From: Pseudobdellovibrionaceae bacterium
GTDB lineage: Bacteria; Bdellovibrionota; Bdellovibrionia; Bdellovibrionales; UBA1609
Length of the DNA stretch: 64,000 nucleotides
NCBI GenBank assembly: GCA_947444305.1
Contig: CANEZP010000011.1
Coordinates: 1 to 64,000, forward strand
Reading direction: 5' to 3'
Both the position numbers and the translations under genes were made by a program. The notes beneath the pieces were generated by a model that was not told where the DNA came from, did not search any database, and saw only the letters and a program-made list of their open reading frames with translations. Of this stretch, positions 24,993 through 33,336 are shown piece after piece. Each line of letters starts with the position of its first letter. The first letter of the stretch is position 1.

Positions 24993-26447
24993 ATGTCCTT
25001 GTTGCACACTCAAATATCAGTGGTCGGCGGCGGACTCGCCGGCAGCGAATGCGCCTACCAACTCGCCGAAATGGGCCACAAAGTCGTTCTGTTCGAGATG
25101 CGCGGCGGCCCCAACGGTGCCACAACGCCCGCGCACAAAACCGATAAACTCTCAGAACTTGTCTGCTCGAACTCCTTCGGCTCGGCCACCGATTATTCTG
25201 CTCCCGGTCAACTCAAGTGGGAAGCTTCGCAGATGGGATCTTTGATCCTAGCCATGGCGAAAGAGGCCGCCGTCCCCGCGGGCATGGCACTGGGAATCGA
25301 CCGGGAATTATTCGCTTCGTTAGTCACCGCGAAGGTAGCGGCTCACCCCAACATCGAGATCCGCCGCGAGGTGGTGGCTTCATTAGACTCCGTCCCCCGC
25401 CCCGCCGTGATTTGTAGCGGGCCGTTAACTCAAGATTCTTTGGCCGCATCCATGCGCGAACATTTCGACGGTGAGTTTTTGTATTTTTTCGACGCCATCG
25501 CGCCCATCATCGACGCCGAATCGATCAACGAAACCGTCGCCTTCAAAGCCGCGCGCTGGGACAAGGGCGGCAAAGATTACTGGAACTGCCCGATGTCGAA
25601 AGAGCAGTACTATACCCTGATCAACGAAATCAAAAAATCGCGCAAGATCGAGCCCAAAGATTTTGAAAAAGACACGCCCTACTTCGAAGGCTGCATGCCG
25701 GTCGAAGCGATCGTCGAACGCGGTGATGAAACTTTGCGCTTCGGCCCGATGTCACCGAAGGGCTTGTTCGACAACCGCGTCGCCGACCGGATGGAGAATA
25801 ATCCCGAATTACTCAGCGGCCGCAAACCCTACGCGGTCGTGCAGTTGCGCCAAGACAACAAAGAAGGCACGGCCTTCAACATGGTCGGCTTCCAAACTAA
25901 AATGGCATACGGCGAACAACAGCGCGTGTTCCGCATGATTCCCGGCTTAGAGAAGGCCGAGTTTCTAAAGTTGGGCTCTATCCACCGGAATTTGTACATT
26001 CAAACACCGAAAAAACTCTCGCCCGTTTTGTCTTCTAAAAAAGACGAGTGGCTATTCTTCGCCGGCCAGATCACGGGCGTCGAGGGTTACTTCGATTCAA
26101 CGTGCATGGGACTGTTGGTCGCGCATTTCTTGAATGATAAATTGAACGGTCGCGAGATCTCAATGCCTCCGCGCGAAAGTGCACTCGGTTCGCTCTTAAA
26201 CGGAATCACCGAAGACAACGAGTACTTCCAACCGACGAACATCAATTTCGGTTTGTTCCCGAACATCGTCCAGACCGGCAAGAAGCGCGAATGGAAAGAA
26301 AAGAAACGCGAGCTGCAAATCGAACGCGCAAAAACCGCGTTGCGCGGCTGGCTCGAGACGAAGGGCATCGCGCCGGTAACGACGCCGGCGTGGGTTCCGC
26401 CGCAAGCGCCTGATCTTTCACCCACTTCGGTTTCGACGACTCGATAG
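24993..26447 (+). CDS. trmFO: tRNA (uracil-54-C5)-methyltransferase, folate/FAD-dependent TrmFO
   Basis: A 484-aa flavoprotein that methylates U54 in tRNA with methylenetetrahydrofolate. FAD-binding motif VVGGGLAGSECAYQLAEMGH at about residues 9-28, the family strings MRGGPNGATTPAHKTDKLSE, LVCSNSFGS, GLFDNRVADRMENN, YAVVQLRQDNKEGTAFNMVG, and FAGQITGVEGYFDST are all present. The C-terminus is extended with a Pro-rich tail. ATG 24993 has AAGGAG about 10 nt upstream. Confidence 0.97.
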   Translation: MSLLHTQISVVGGGLAGSECAYQLAEMGHKVVLFEMRGGPNGATTPAHKTDKLSELVCSNSFGSATDYSAPGQLKWEASQMGSLILAMAKEAAVPAGMALGIDRELFASLVTAKVAAHPNIEIRREVVASLDSVPRPAVICSGPLTQDSLAASMREHFDGEFLYFFDAIAPIIDAESINETVAFKAARWDKGGKDYWNCPMSKEQYYTLINEIKKSRKIEPKDFEKDTPYFEGCMPVEAIVERGDETLRFGPMSPKGLFDNRVADRMENNPELLSGRKPYAVVQLRQDNKEGTAFNMVGFQTKMAYGEQQRVFRMIPGLEKAEFLKLGSIHRNLYIQTPKKLSPVLSSKKDEWLFFAGQITGVEGYFDSTCMGLLVAHFLNDKLNGREISMPPRESALGSLLNGITEDNEYFQPTNINFGLFPNIVQTGKKREWKEKKRELQIERAKTALRGWLETKGIAPVTTPAWVPPQAPDLSPTSVSTTR

Positions 26448-26453
26448 GGCTTA

Positions 26454-26981
26454 CTAGCCGTCAAATATCGCGCGCATGTCTTTCAAGTTTTTGATGTGCT
26501 TGCGCGAGATGTGACCCTCGGCTTCCCACTGGTTCAGCGTGATGTATTCTTTAACGATCTCGAACGCTTTCTTCCACCCGCGTACGATGCGGGTGTGCGG
26601 GCGGAAGAGCCATAGCTTTTGTTCGTCCATTAAATGCCGCAACGCCAATGCCATACGCCCCGTCAATTCCCGAATAAACGCCGCCCAACGCCCCACCCGC
26701 GGAATTTTTATCACGAGATGAATATGATTGCCGACGTTCGCGTGCTTGTAGATGCGCACGCCGTGCTTCTTCGCGACTTCTTGAATAAGCTTTTCCACGA
26801 TCCCGAATGTTTTTGGTGTTCTTAGAATACTTTTTGAGGCGCGCAGCGTGAGGTGGATCGGTAGTCTTGAATCGAGTGGCCTCGCGGTTTTGGGATTGCT
26901 CTTGAGCTCGCCGCCGAAGGAATCTTGCGGACGTTGAAAGCCTTCGCCCTTGAACTCTTGTTGTGCTGTTCGCTTTCCCAT
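26454..26981 (-). CDS. REP-associated Y1 transposase-like protein (RAYT type), copy 1
   Basis: A 175-aa single-domain HUH/Y1 protein. The metal-binding pair is His86 and His88 (GNHIHLVIKI); the likely catalytic tyrosine is Tyr146 in EIVKEYITLN. No flanking left/right IS200 ends or partner tnpB were seen, so it fits domesticated REP-type transposases rather than an active insertion sequence. N-terminal FGGEL...RPLDSRLPIHLTLRAS closely parallels the second copy at 52633, so both belong to one family. It converges on trmFO with 6 nt between the stops. No Shine-Dalgarno is present; the promoter predicts a leaderless mRNA. Confidence 0.82.
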   Translation of the reverse strand: MGKRTAQQEFKGEGFQRPQDSFGGELKSNPKTARPLDSRLPIHLTLRASKSILRTPKTFGIVEKLIQEVAKKHGVRIYKHANVGNHIHLVIKIPRVGRWAAFIRELTGRMALALRHLMDEQKLWLFRPHTRIVRGWKKAFEIVKEYITLNQWEAEGHISRKHIKNLKDMRAIFDG

Positions 26982-26987
26982 TTAGTG

Positions 26988-27017
26988 CTTATACAAACCT
27001 TCGCTACATGTAGTCAA
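26988..27017 (-). promoter_or_regulatory. Sigma-70-like promoter of transposase copy 1
   Basis: On the minus strand TTGACT (27017-27012) and TATAAG (26993-26988) are separated by 18 nt; each matches the consensus at 5 of 6 positions. The expected start is at or next to the A of ATG 26981, so the mRNA would be leaderless. Confidence 0.55.
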
Positions 27018-27103
27018 TTGTTTTTGTTTAGTATTGACGCGCGTCTTACGGCTCCGAGGGCCCCATCGCGGTTTTGCATCGTCTGAGCGTCCTGGCAGTG
27101 GCC

Positions 27104-27129
27104 TTCCTACGCCGTCCGCGGCGTAGGAA
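27104..27129. repeat. Perfect 11-bp palindrome near transposase copy 1
   Basis: TTCCTACGCCG and CGGCGTAGGAA flank the loop TCCG. No T-tract follows in either direction. It lies in the 270-bp gap between the transposase gene and the glmS stop, about 120 bp from the transposase start, a typical place for a REP-type target hairpin. The rest of the gap is purine-rich and without a gene. Confidence 0.6.
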
Positions 27130-27250
27130 ATTGAATGATTGGGAGGTTTTGTTTTTTGGGGGAGGAGAAAGAGGAAAATTGGGCGTAGAAGAGCTACTAC
27201 GATGGCTCTATGGTTCTTAGATGAGGCAGCGGTAATCGATCCGCAGCTAT

Positions 27251-29080
27251 TTATTCGACCGTTACGGACTTCGCTAGATTTCTAGGTTGGTCGACGTCGT
27301 GGCCGAGTGAAACGGCTACGTGGTATGCCAACAATTGGACCGGGACCACCTCGAGTAGCGGCATCGTGAACCAGCCGGCTTCGGGTAAGGCTAAATAGAA
27401 ATTAGAGATTTCTTCTAGGCGTTTGTTGTGGCCGGTGGAGATCGAAAGGATCTGGCCGCCGCGGGCTTTGGCTTCTTCCATGTTGGAGATGGATTTTTCG
27501 AAGAGTTCATCGTGCGGAGCCAGCATCACGACCGCCATGTCGTCGTCGATCAACGCGAGAGGCCCGTGTTTCATTTCGCCGGCGGCGTAACCCTCGGCGT
27601 GCATGTAGGCGAGCTCTTTCAGTTTGAGTGCCCCTTCCATCGCGATCGGGTAATGGACGCCGCGGCCGAGGTACAAGAAGCCGCGGAAGTTTTTAAGTTG
27701 GTCGGCGCCCTCTTTGAACCACTTGTCTAAATTTAAGACCGTTTCGATCTGCGCGGGGGCGGCTTGGATTTGGCGAACGTAATCTTGCTCTTCGGCCAAC
27801 GTGAGTTTGCCTTTAGCTTTCGCCATCGCGATCGAGAAAAGATTAAGCAATGAGAGCGTTGCCGAAAACGCTTTGGTCGACGCCACGCCGACTTCGGTGC
27901 CCGCGTTCATGTACAGGTGCCCGTCGGCTTCGCGGTCGATGCTCGAACGGCGCACGTTACAGATCGACAAAACTTTTACGCCGGCGGCCTTTGCCAAACG
28001 AACCGCGGCGAGGGTGTCGGCCGTCTCCCCGCTTTGCGAGATCGAGATGAACAAAGAATTTTTAGGCAACACCGGGTGGCGGTAACGGAACTCGGAGGCG
28101 ATGTCGCACTCGACGGGTACCCGCGCCAAACGTTCGATCATGTATTCGCCGACGAGGCCCGTGTAGTACGAGCTGCCGCACGCGACGATGAAGATACGTT
28201 CGATCTCGCTTAATGCTTTTTGATCGAGGCCGAGCTCAAACATCTCAACCGTCGTCGAAGCCAAATTAATGTGCGGCTGAATCGCCTGGGCGACCGCGCG
28301 CGGTTGCTCGAAGATCTCTTTGACCATGAAGTGCGGGAAGCCGCCTTTGGAGGCAACGTCGGCGGTCCAATTGATTTCGACTACGGGTTTGTCGGTGGGC
28401 TTACCCTTGGCCGAGAAAACTTTGTAGCCGGTGCCCTTCACTTCGACGACTTCACCGTCTTCGAGGTAAACGACGTTTTTGGTGTAGCTAACGATCGCTT
28501 GCACGTCGCTTGCGATGTACATGGCGTCGGACCCCACGCCGAGGATCAACGGCGGGCCGTTTTTAAACGCGACCATCGTTTCGGGTTGCTTTACGTTCAC
28601 GCAAACGATTGCGTAAGCGCCTACTAAACGCGGCAAGATAGCGAGCACCGCGGGTAAGAGGTCCGGTGTTTTTTTGAGTTGGCGGTTAAGTAGATGCGCG
28701 ACCAATTCGGAATCGGTGTCGCTCTCGATCACCGCGCCGTCTTTGATGAGCTCTTCGCGCAGCTCCATGTAATTTTCAATGATGCCGTTGTGAACGAGTG
28801 AGACATCGCCCACCGTGTGCGGGTGCGCGTTGCGCTCGGAAGGTTTGCCGTGCGTGGCCCAGCGGGTGTGCCCGATACCGAGGTGCCCGTTGAAATCTTC
28901 GGCCGTTAATTTTTCGCTTAAATTCGAAAGCTTGCCTTCGGCGCGTACGCGCTTGAACACGCCTTTGTCTAAGATCGCGACGCCCGCGCTGTCGTAGCCC
29001 CGGTACTCGAGCGCTTTCAATCCCGTCATGATGACTTCTTTAGGATTTTTAGGACCGTAGTAGCCGACGATGCCGCACAT
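27251..29080 (-). CDS. glmS: Glutamine-fructose-6-phosphate aminotransferase GlmS
   Basis: A 609-aa enzyme making glucosamine-6-phosphate, the first step to UDP-GlcNAc. The start at 29080 gives MCGIVGYYG with the catalytic Cys as residue 2 after Met removal. Then follow the glutaminase domain (LGIGHTRWATHGKPSERNAH) and two SIS isomerase domains (CGSSYYTGLVGEYMIERLAR, SISQSGETADTLAAVRLAK), ending in PRNLAKSVTVE. It is 1 nt after glmU, so the two form one operon for murein/LPS precursor supply. I saw no glmS ribozyme. Confidence 0.97.
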   Translation of the reverse strand: MCGIVGYYGPKNPKEVIMTGLKALEYRGYDSAGVAILDKGVFKRVRAEGKLSNLSEKLTAEDFNGHLGIGHTRWATHGKPSERNAHPHTVGDVSLVHNGIIENYMELREELIKDGAVIESDTDSELVAHLLNRQLKKTPDLLPAVLAILPRLVGAYAIVCVNVKQPETMVAFKNGPPLILGVGSDAMYIASDVQAIVSYTKNVVYLEDGEVVEVKGTGYKVFSAKGKPTDKPVVEINWTADVASKGGFPHFMVKEIFEQPRAVAQAIQPHINLASTTVEMFELGLDQKALSEIERIFIVACGSSYYTGLVGEYMIERLARVPVECDIASEFRYRHPVLPKNSLFISISQSGETADTLAAVRLAKAAGVKVLSICNVRRSSIDREADGHLYMNAGTEVGVASTKAFSATLSLLNLFSIAMAKAKGKLTLAEEQDYVRQIQAAPAQIETVLNLDKWFKEGADQLKNFRGFLYLGRGVHYPIAMEGALKLKELAYMHAEGYAAGEMKHGPLALIDDDMAVVMLAPHDELFEKSISNMEEAKARGGQILSISTGHNKRLEEISNFYLALPEAGWFTMPLLEVVPVQLLAYHVAVSLGHDVDQPRNLAKSVTVE

Positions 29081-29081
29081 G

Positions 29082-30500
29082 TTATTTCTTCTCCGGATAT
29101 TTATCGCCCGCTTTAGTGGGCGGTGTTTTCGCGGGCGCGGGGGTCGCGCGCGGAACGTAGTCTTCGCGGATAATTTGTTTCGCGCGACTGACGGCCAATG
29201 CCCCGGGCGGGACATCTTTCGTGATGGTCGAACCCGAGCCGACGTAAGCCCCGTCGCCGACGGTAACCGGTGCGATGAATTGCGAATCGCTGCCGACGAA
29301 AACATCTTTGCCGATTTTGGTAACGTATTTTTTGCGGTCGGCGGCGTAGTTACAAGTGATGACGCCGCAGCCGATGTTGGTGTTCTCGCCTACCTCGGCG
29401 TCGCCTAGGTACGTGAGGTGCGACGCCTTCGCACCTTTGCCGAACTTCACTTTTTTCATTTCGACGAAGTTACCGACTTTGCATTCTTCACCGATTTCGG
29501 TGCCGGGACGCAGGTGCGCGTACGGCCCGACTTCGGCGTTGGCGTCGACCGAAGATTTGTCGATGTAGCAGCCGGCCTTAATGTGGACGTTCCCTGCGAT
29601 CTTTGCGTCGGTTAACATTGAACCGCTTTCGATCACCGAGTAACCGCCGATGGTGGTTTCGCCGCGGAGGAAGACGTTGGGGTAAAGCAAAGCCGCGGGC
29701 TCGATCTTTACGGTATCTTCGATGAAGACCGCCGAAGGATCGATCATCATCACGCCCGACGCCAACAGTTGGCGCGCCTTGCGTTTGAAAGCCAAACGCG
29801 TAGCCGAAGCGAGCTCAAGCTGGTCGTTCACGCCGAGGGCCACGCGCCGGTTGGCGAGGATACCCTCGACCGGAACGCCGCCGTCGATGGCCAGCGATAC
29901 GAGATCGGTAAGATAAAACTCACCCTGCGCATTGTCGGCGGTGATCTGCGGCAAAATTTCGTTCAACAACTTTGCTTTAACTAAATAAATGCCCGTGTTC
30001 ACTTCTTTGATTTTTTGCGTGTCGGGGCCGGCATCTTTAAACTCAACGATGGCGCGAACTTTTCCGTTTTGACGAACGATGCGGCCGAACTTCGCCGGGT
30101 CGGGCAATTCGCAAGTGACCACCGCGAGCTGCGCTTTGGTCTCGCGAAACTGACGGCGAAAGCCGGCGATGTCGGCGGCTTCGAGCAAAGGATGATCGCC
30201 GTTAAGAATGAGGACATCACCTTTGAGTGATTCGGTTTGCGCGGCGCGAACAGCGTCGGCGGTGCCGAGCTGACGTTCTTGCTTGTAACAAACTCCGCCT
30301 AGGGGTTCCGCGATTTGGCGAACGAGTTCTTCACCGAACCCGACGATGACCCGGATCTCTCCGGCGCCGGCGTCTTTTACCGCGCGCATCACGCGCTCGA
30401 TCATGGGCCTGCCCGCGACGGGGTGAACAACTTTTGGCAAAGGGGTGTTCATACGAGTCCCTTTTCCGGCGGCTAAAATAATCGCTGATAGTTCTGACAT
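29082..30500 (-). CDS. glmU: Bifunctional GlmU (UDP-GlcNAc synthesis)
   Basis: A 472-aa enzyme with an N-terminal uridyltransferase (LAAGKGTRMNTPLPKVVHPV; LNGDHPLLE; FYLTDLVSLAIDGG) and a C-terminal left-handed beta-helix acetyltransferase (GPYAHLRPGTEIGEECKVGN; NIGCGVITCNYA; GDGAYVGSGSTITKDVPPGA). The tail is short and Pro/Lys-rich. It acetylates GlcN-1-P and then makes UDP-GlcNAc. It heads the glmU-glmS operon and is divergent from the M14 peptidase gene. Confidence 0.96.
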   Translation of the reverse strand: MSELSAIILAAGKGTRMNTPLPKVVHPVAGRPMIERVMRAVKDAGAGEIRVIVGFGEELVRQIAEPLGGVCYKQERQLGTADAVRAAQTESLKGDVLILNGDHPLLEAADIAGFRRQFRETKAQLAVVTCELPDPAKFGRIVRQNGKVRAIVEFKDAGPDTQKIKEVNTGIYLVKAKLLNEILPQITADNAQGEFYLTDLVSLAIDGGVPVEGILANRRVALGVNDQLELASATRLAFKRKARQLLASGVMMIDPSAVFIEDTVKIEPAALLYPNVFLRGETTIGGYSVIESGSMLTDAKIAGNVHIKAGCYIDKSSVDANAEVGPYAHLRPGTEIGEECKVGNFVEMKKVKFGKGAKASHLTYLGDAEVGENTNIGCGVITCNYAADRKKYVTKIGKDVFVGSDSQFIAPVTVGDGAYVGSGSTITKDVPPGALAVSRAKQIIREDYVPRATPAPAKTPPTKAGDKYPEKK

Positions 30501-30555
30501 GGACCAAAATTATCCCGACTTGTCCGCATAACGCAAGTGAGCTTATCCTCTATCT

Positions 30556-31239
30556 ATGATCCATATCCGCAGCTGGACTCACACAGATTTAGGCACGCCC
30601 ATCGGGCTTTTTGCGTCACACCCGCTTGAGCAAATGAAGGACAAAAAACCTCTCTTACTGATGGGTGGAGTACACGGTGACGAACCGCTCGGCGTGTTGT
30701 TAGCCGAACGGACACTCGCGATGCTCAAAGAACTAGAAGCCGCCGGTACGCCGGTGGTTCCGTGGATCTTAATCCCGTGCCTGAACGTCGACGGTTACAA
30801 AAACGAAACGCGCGTGAACGGGCGCGGCGTAGATTTAAATCGTAACTACCCGGCGAAATCGTGGAGCACCGAACACGAGAAAGAGCGCTACTTCCCCGGA
30901 CCTGGTCCCGGCTCGGAAGCCGAAATCAAAGGCGTCGTCTCCCTCTTGCAAGACTACAAACCCCGCGTCGTCATTCATTGTCACTCGTGGAAGCCGATGA
31001 TTCTCTGTGCCGGTGAACCTGGACTCCGCGATGCCGAACGTTTAAATAAATCAAGCGGCTACGAAGTCAAACCCGAGATCGGTTATCCCACGCCCGGCTC
31101 CCTAAGCCAGTACGGTTGGTGGGACAACAAAATCCCAGTCATTTGTATTGAAGAGGCCGATGACGAAAAGCCCGCGACGGTCTGGCCTCGCTTCGAACAA
31201 GGGATGAAAGAAATATTCCTGGACGCCTCGCCGCGCTGA
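30556..31239 (+). CDS. M14-family zinc carboxypeptidase (murein peptidase type)
   Basis: A 227-aa metallopeptidase without a signal peptide. Zinc ligands appear as His40 and Glu43 in VHGDE and the His pair in VVIHCHS (141/143). Other family motifs are PCLNVDGY, GRGVDLNRNYP and the catalytic Glu of VICIEEAD. The size and motifs match MpaA-type enzymes that trim murein tripeptides; the substrate is inferred. It lies 21 nt upstream of the histidine kinase gene. Confidence 0.85.
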   Translation: MIHIRSWTHTDLGTPIGLFASHPLEQMKDKKPLLLMGGVHGDEPLGVLLAERTLAMLKELEAAGTPVVPWILIPCLNVDGYKNETRVNGRGVDLNRNYPAKSWSTEHEKERYFPGPGPGSEAEIKGVVSLLQDYKPRVVIHCHSWKPMILCAGEPGLRDAERLNKSSGYEVKPEIGYPTPGSLSQYGWWDNKIPVICIEEADDEKPATVWPRFEQGMKEIFLDASPR

Positions 31240-31260
31240 TTCTTCGCTACAATCTATTCC

Positions 31261-33132
31261 ATGTCACAAACCTCCGGCGTTTTGATCGTGGGCTCAAGCC
31301 ACAACAAACTTTTCGATTTCGGCGCCGATTACGTTAAAGGCTTCACCGAAGCCCGCACCTACCTCGCGCTGAAGAAACCGTCGGTCGTCGTTTTCGGCCG
31401 TGGCGAAAAAGCGGGCGAAAAATTTGAAGAGTTTTGCAACTTCGCGCTCGAACATTCACCGCAAACGTTATGGGTTTTTTCGGGCGAAGGTTTGAAACCT
31501 TCCGAAATGATTCACTGGACTAACTACGGCCGGCTGCACGACATCATCGAAAACTTTGAAGATCCCGCTTTAGAAAAAATCCTACAACGCGCGCTCGAGT
31601 CCGGCGGCGAAGAAGCGCAGGTCGCCAAGCTCCGCGAATTGTTCGAGGATCAATCGGCGCAGCTCAAACGTTTAACGAACGAGCTCGAGGAGCGCGTCGC
31701 GCGACGCCACAAAGCTTTGCGCAAATCATTAAAAACGCTCGAGCAAACTAAGGGCCGCCTCGAATCCTTACACAAAGCTTTACTGGGCATTCACCGCGCG
31801 GCCACGATCATTCAGATGGAACAATCGCTGAACGACGTCTTGAGCGTCACGATGAACGTGCTCGGCGTGAAGGTGCGCTTCGCCAGCCAAAGCTCGATGC
31901 AAGACAGCCCCGGCGTTTTAGTGATCGAGATCCCACCGGGAAAATCCGGCATCAAGGGACACGTGCTCTTCGCCAAGGGTGGCGGTAAGAAATTTTCACC
32001 GCCCGAAGTCGACTTCTTACAAGAGTTAACCGAGGCCCTCGCGCTTGCGCTACAGCGTTTGCACAAGCTCGAAGAAGCAAAAACATTTAAAGCGCAATGG
32101 CAAGCGACGTTCGACGCCATCCCCCACCCGCTTTGCATTACGAACGGTGATTTCGAAATTTGGAAGATGAACATGGCTTTTCAGCAAGCCTGTCACACGA
32201 GTAGTTTTCGCGGCCTAATCGGTAAGAATTGTTTTGAAGCGTTTTTCGGTGAGGAATTTCATCCGCCTACGCAAATGGAAAGTCCTTTTAGTTTCCGGAA
32301 CGCGCGAACGGGTTTGCGGGTCACCGAACATTACGAAGTCGTTAGCCAGCGCATGGGCCTAACCCACGACGCCGAGCAAGTCCAATTGGTCCTGCTTCGA
32401 TCGATCACCGACGAAGTTCGATTTGAACGGCGAATCTTCGAAGGTTCGAAACTTGCCGAACTCGGAACGATCGGTTCGAGCATCGCGCACGAGTTGAACA
32501 ACCCGCTCGGCGGTATGCTCTCGTTCTTGCAATTGATCCTCATGGACGTGAAGCCGGGCGACGATCTCTTTCCCGAGATTAAGGGTATGGAGCAAGGCGT
32601 ACTACGCTGCCGGGATATTGTTCTGAACTTATTGAGCTTCGCGCGCAAGCATGACCTTAGCGACATCAGCGAAATCAATCTCTTCGACGTGATTGAACGT
32701 TCAGTTAAATTAATCGAACTGCAGTCGAGGTCGAAAGGCATCACCATCGAAATGCCCATGCGCGAACCGGTCATCATTCGCGGAAGCCTAAACGCCCTTT
32801 CGCAAGCCCTTTGCAACCTCCTGCAGAACTCAATCGACGCCATCGCGGAAAGGTTAAAAGACGAGCCGTTATTTCCCGGAAAAATTTCGATACAGCTCAC
32901 TTTAACCGGAGAGAAGTATCAACTTCGCCTCGCCGATAATGGCACGGGCATCAAGCCCGAGTACCAATCGCAGATTTTCAATCCGCTGTTCACCACGCGG
33001 GATCCCGCCCAATTTAGCGGGATGGGTTTGACCACGGCGTTCACGATCGTGTCGGAACATCAGGGGAATTTGGAAATACTCTCACAAACCGGATCGGGCA
33101 CGGCCGCGATCATTTCGTTACCGCCTGCCTAA
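31261..33132 (+). CDS. Sensor histidine kinase, NtrB-like
   Basis: A 623-aa soluble kinase. Residues 1-110 have a receiver-like alternating pattern without clear phospho-acceptor residues. Then come a coiled coil (about 120-175), a GAF-like segment, a PAS-like domain (about 275-370, TFDAIPHPLCITNGDFEIWK), the H-box IGSSIAHELNNPLGGMLSF (His near 409), and an HATPase domain (CNLLQNSIDAIAERL, LADNGTGI, GMGLTTAF). No membrane helix is seen, so it senses a cytoplasmic signal. It precedes an NtrC-type regulator, its probable partner. Confidence 0.92.
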   Translation: MSQTSGVLIVGSSHNKLFDFGADYVKGFTEARTYLALKKPSVVVFGRGEKAGEKFEEFCNFALEHSPQTLWVFSGEGLKPSEMIHWTNYGRLHDIIENFEDPALEKILQRALESGGEEAQVAKLRELFEDQSAQLKRLTNELEERVARRHKALRKSLKTLEQTKGRLESLHKALLGIHRAATIIQMEQSLNDVLSVTMNVLGVKVRFASQSSMQDSPGVLVIEIPPGKSGIKGHVLFAKGGGKKFSPPEVDFLQELTEALALALQRLHKLEEAKTFKAQWQATFDAIPHPLCITNGDFEIWKMNMAFQQACHTSSFRGLIGKNCFEAFFGEEFHPPTQMESPFSFRNARTGLRVTEHYEVVSQRMGLTHDAEQVQLVLLRSITDEVRFERRIFEGSKLAELGTIGSSIAHELNNPLGGMLSFLQLILMDVKPGDDLFPEIKGMEQGVLRCRDIVLNLLSFARKHDLSDISEINLFDVIERSVKLIELQSRSKGITIEMPMREPVIIRGSLNALSQALCNLLQNSIDAIAERLKDEPLFPGKISIQLTLTGEKYQLRLADNGTGIKPEYQSQIFNPLFTTRDPAQFSGMGLTTAFTIVSEHQGNLEILSQTGSGTAAIISLPPA

Positions 33133-33216
33133 CTGATCTACAGTACCTATCTCTAGAAAGTCAGTTTTTTGGCGCGCAAACTTTGACGCCGCCAAAATAG
33201 AATCTACACTTAAAGT

Positions 33217-33336
33217 ATGACATTACAGGATTCTCACGAATCCTTAGTCGCGCCCGAGGAAATTTCTCATTGCTTTACCCTCGAGTACTCATCCGGAGCC
33301 AAGGAAGGAGCCGAATGCAGGGACCAAGAATCTTGA
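33217..33336 (+). CDS. Possible 39-codon upstream ORF
   Basis: ATG 33217 opens a frame (MTLQDSHESLVAPEEISHCF...) that runs across the ribosome-binding site and the first 22 nt of the response-regulator gene. It has no Shine-Dalgarno, and its codons 4-9 lie in an AGGATTC/GAATCCT inverted repeat (33227-33244). It may be a coupling leader or chance; confidence is low. Confidence 0.25.
   Translation: MTLQDSHESLVAPEEISHCFTLEYSSGAKEGAECRDQES

Noticed and set aside
27130-27250. Terminator or glmS-type ribozyme downstream of or within glmS
   Set aside because: Only a purine-rich stretch and a palindrome without T-tract are seen; no ribozyme core is recognisable.
33160-33190. TTGGCGCGCAAACTTTGA as a sigma-54 promoter for the NtrC-like gene
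   Set aside because: TT instead of GC at the -12 position.
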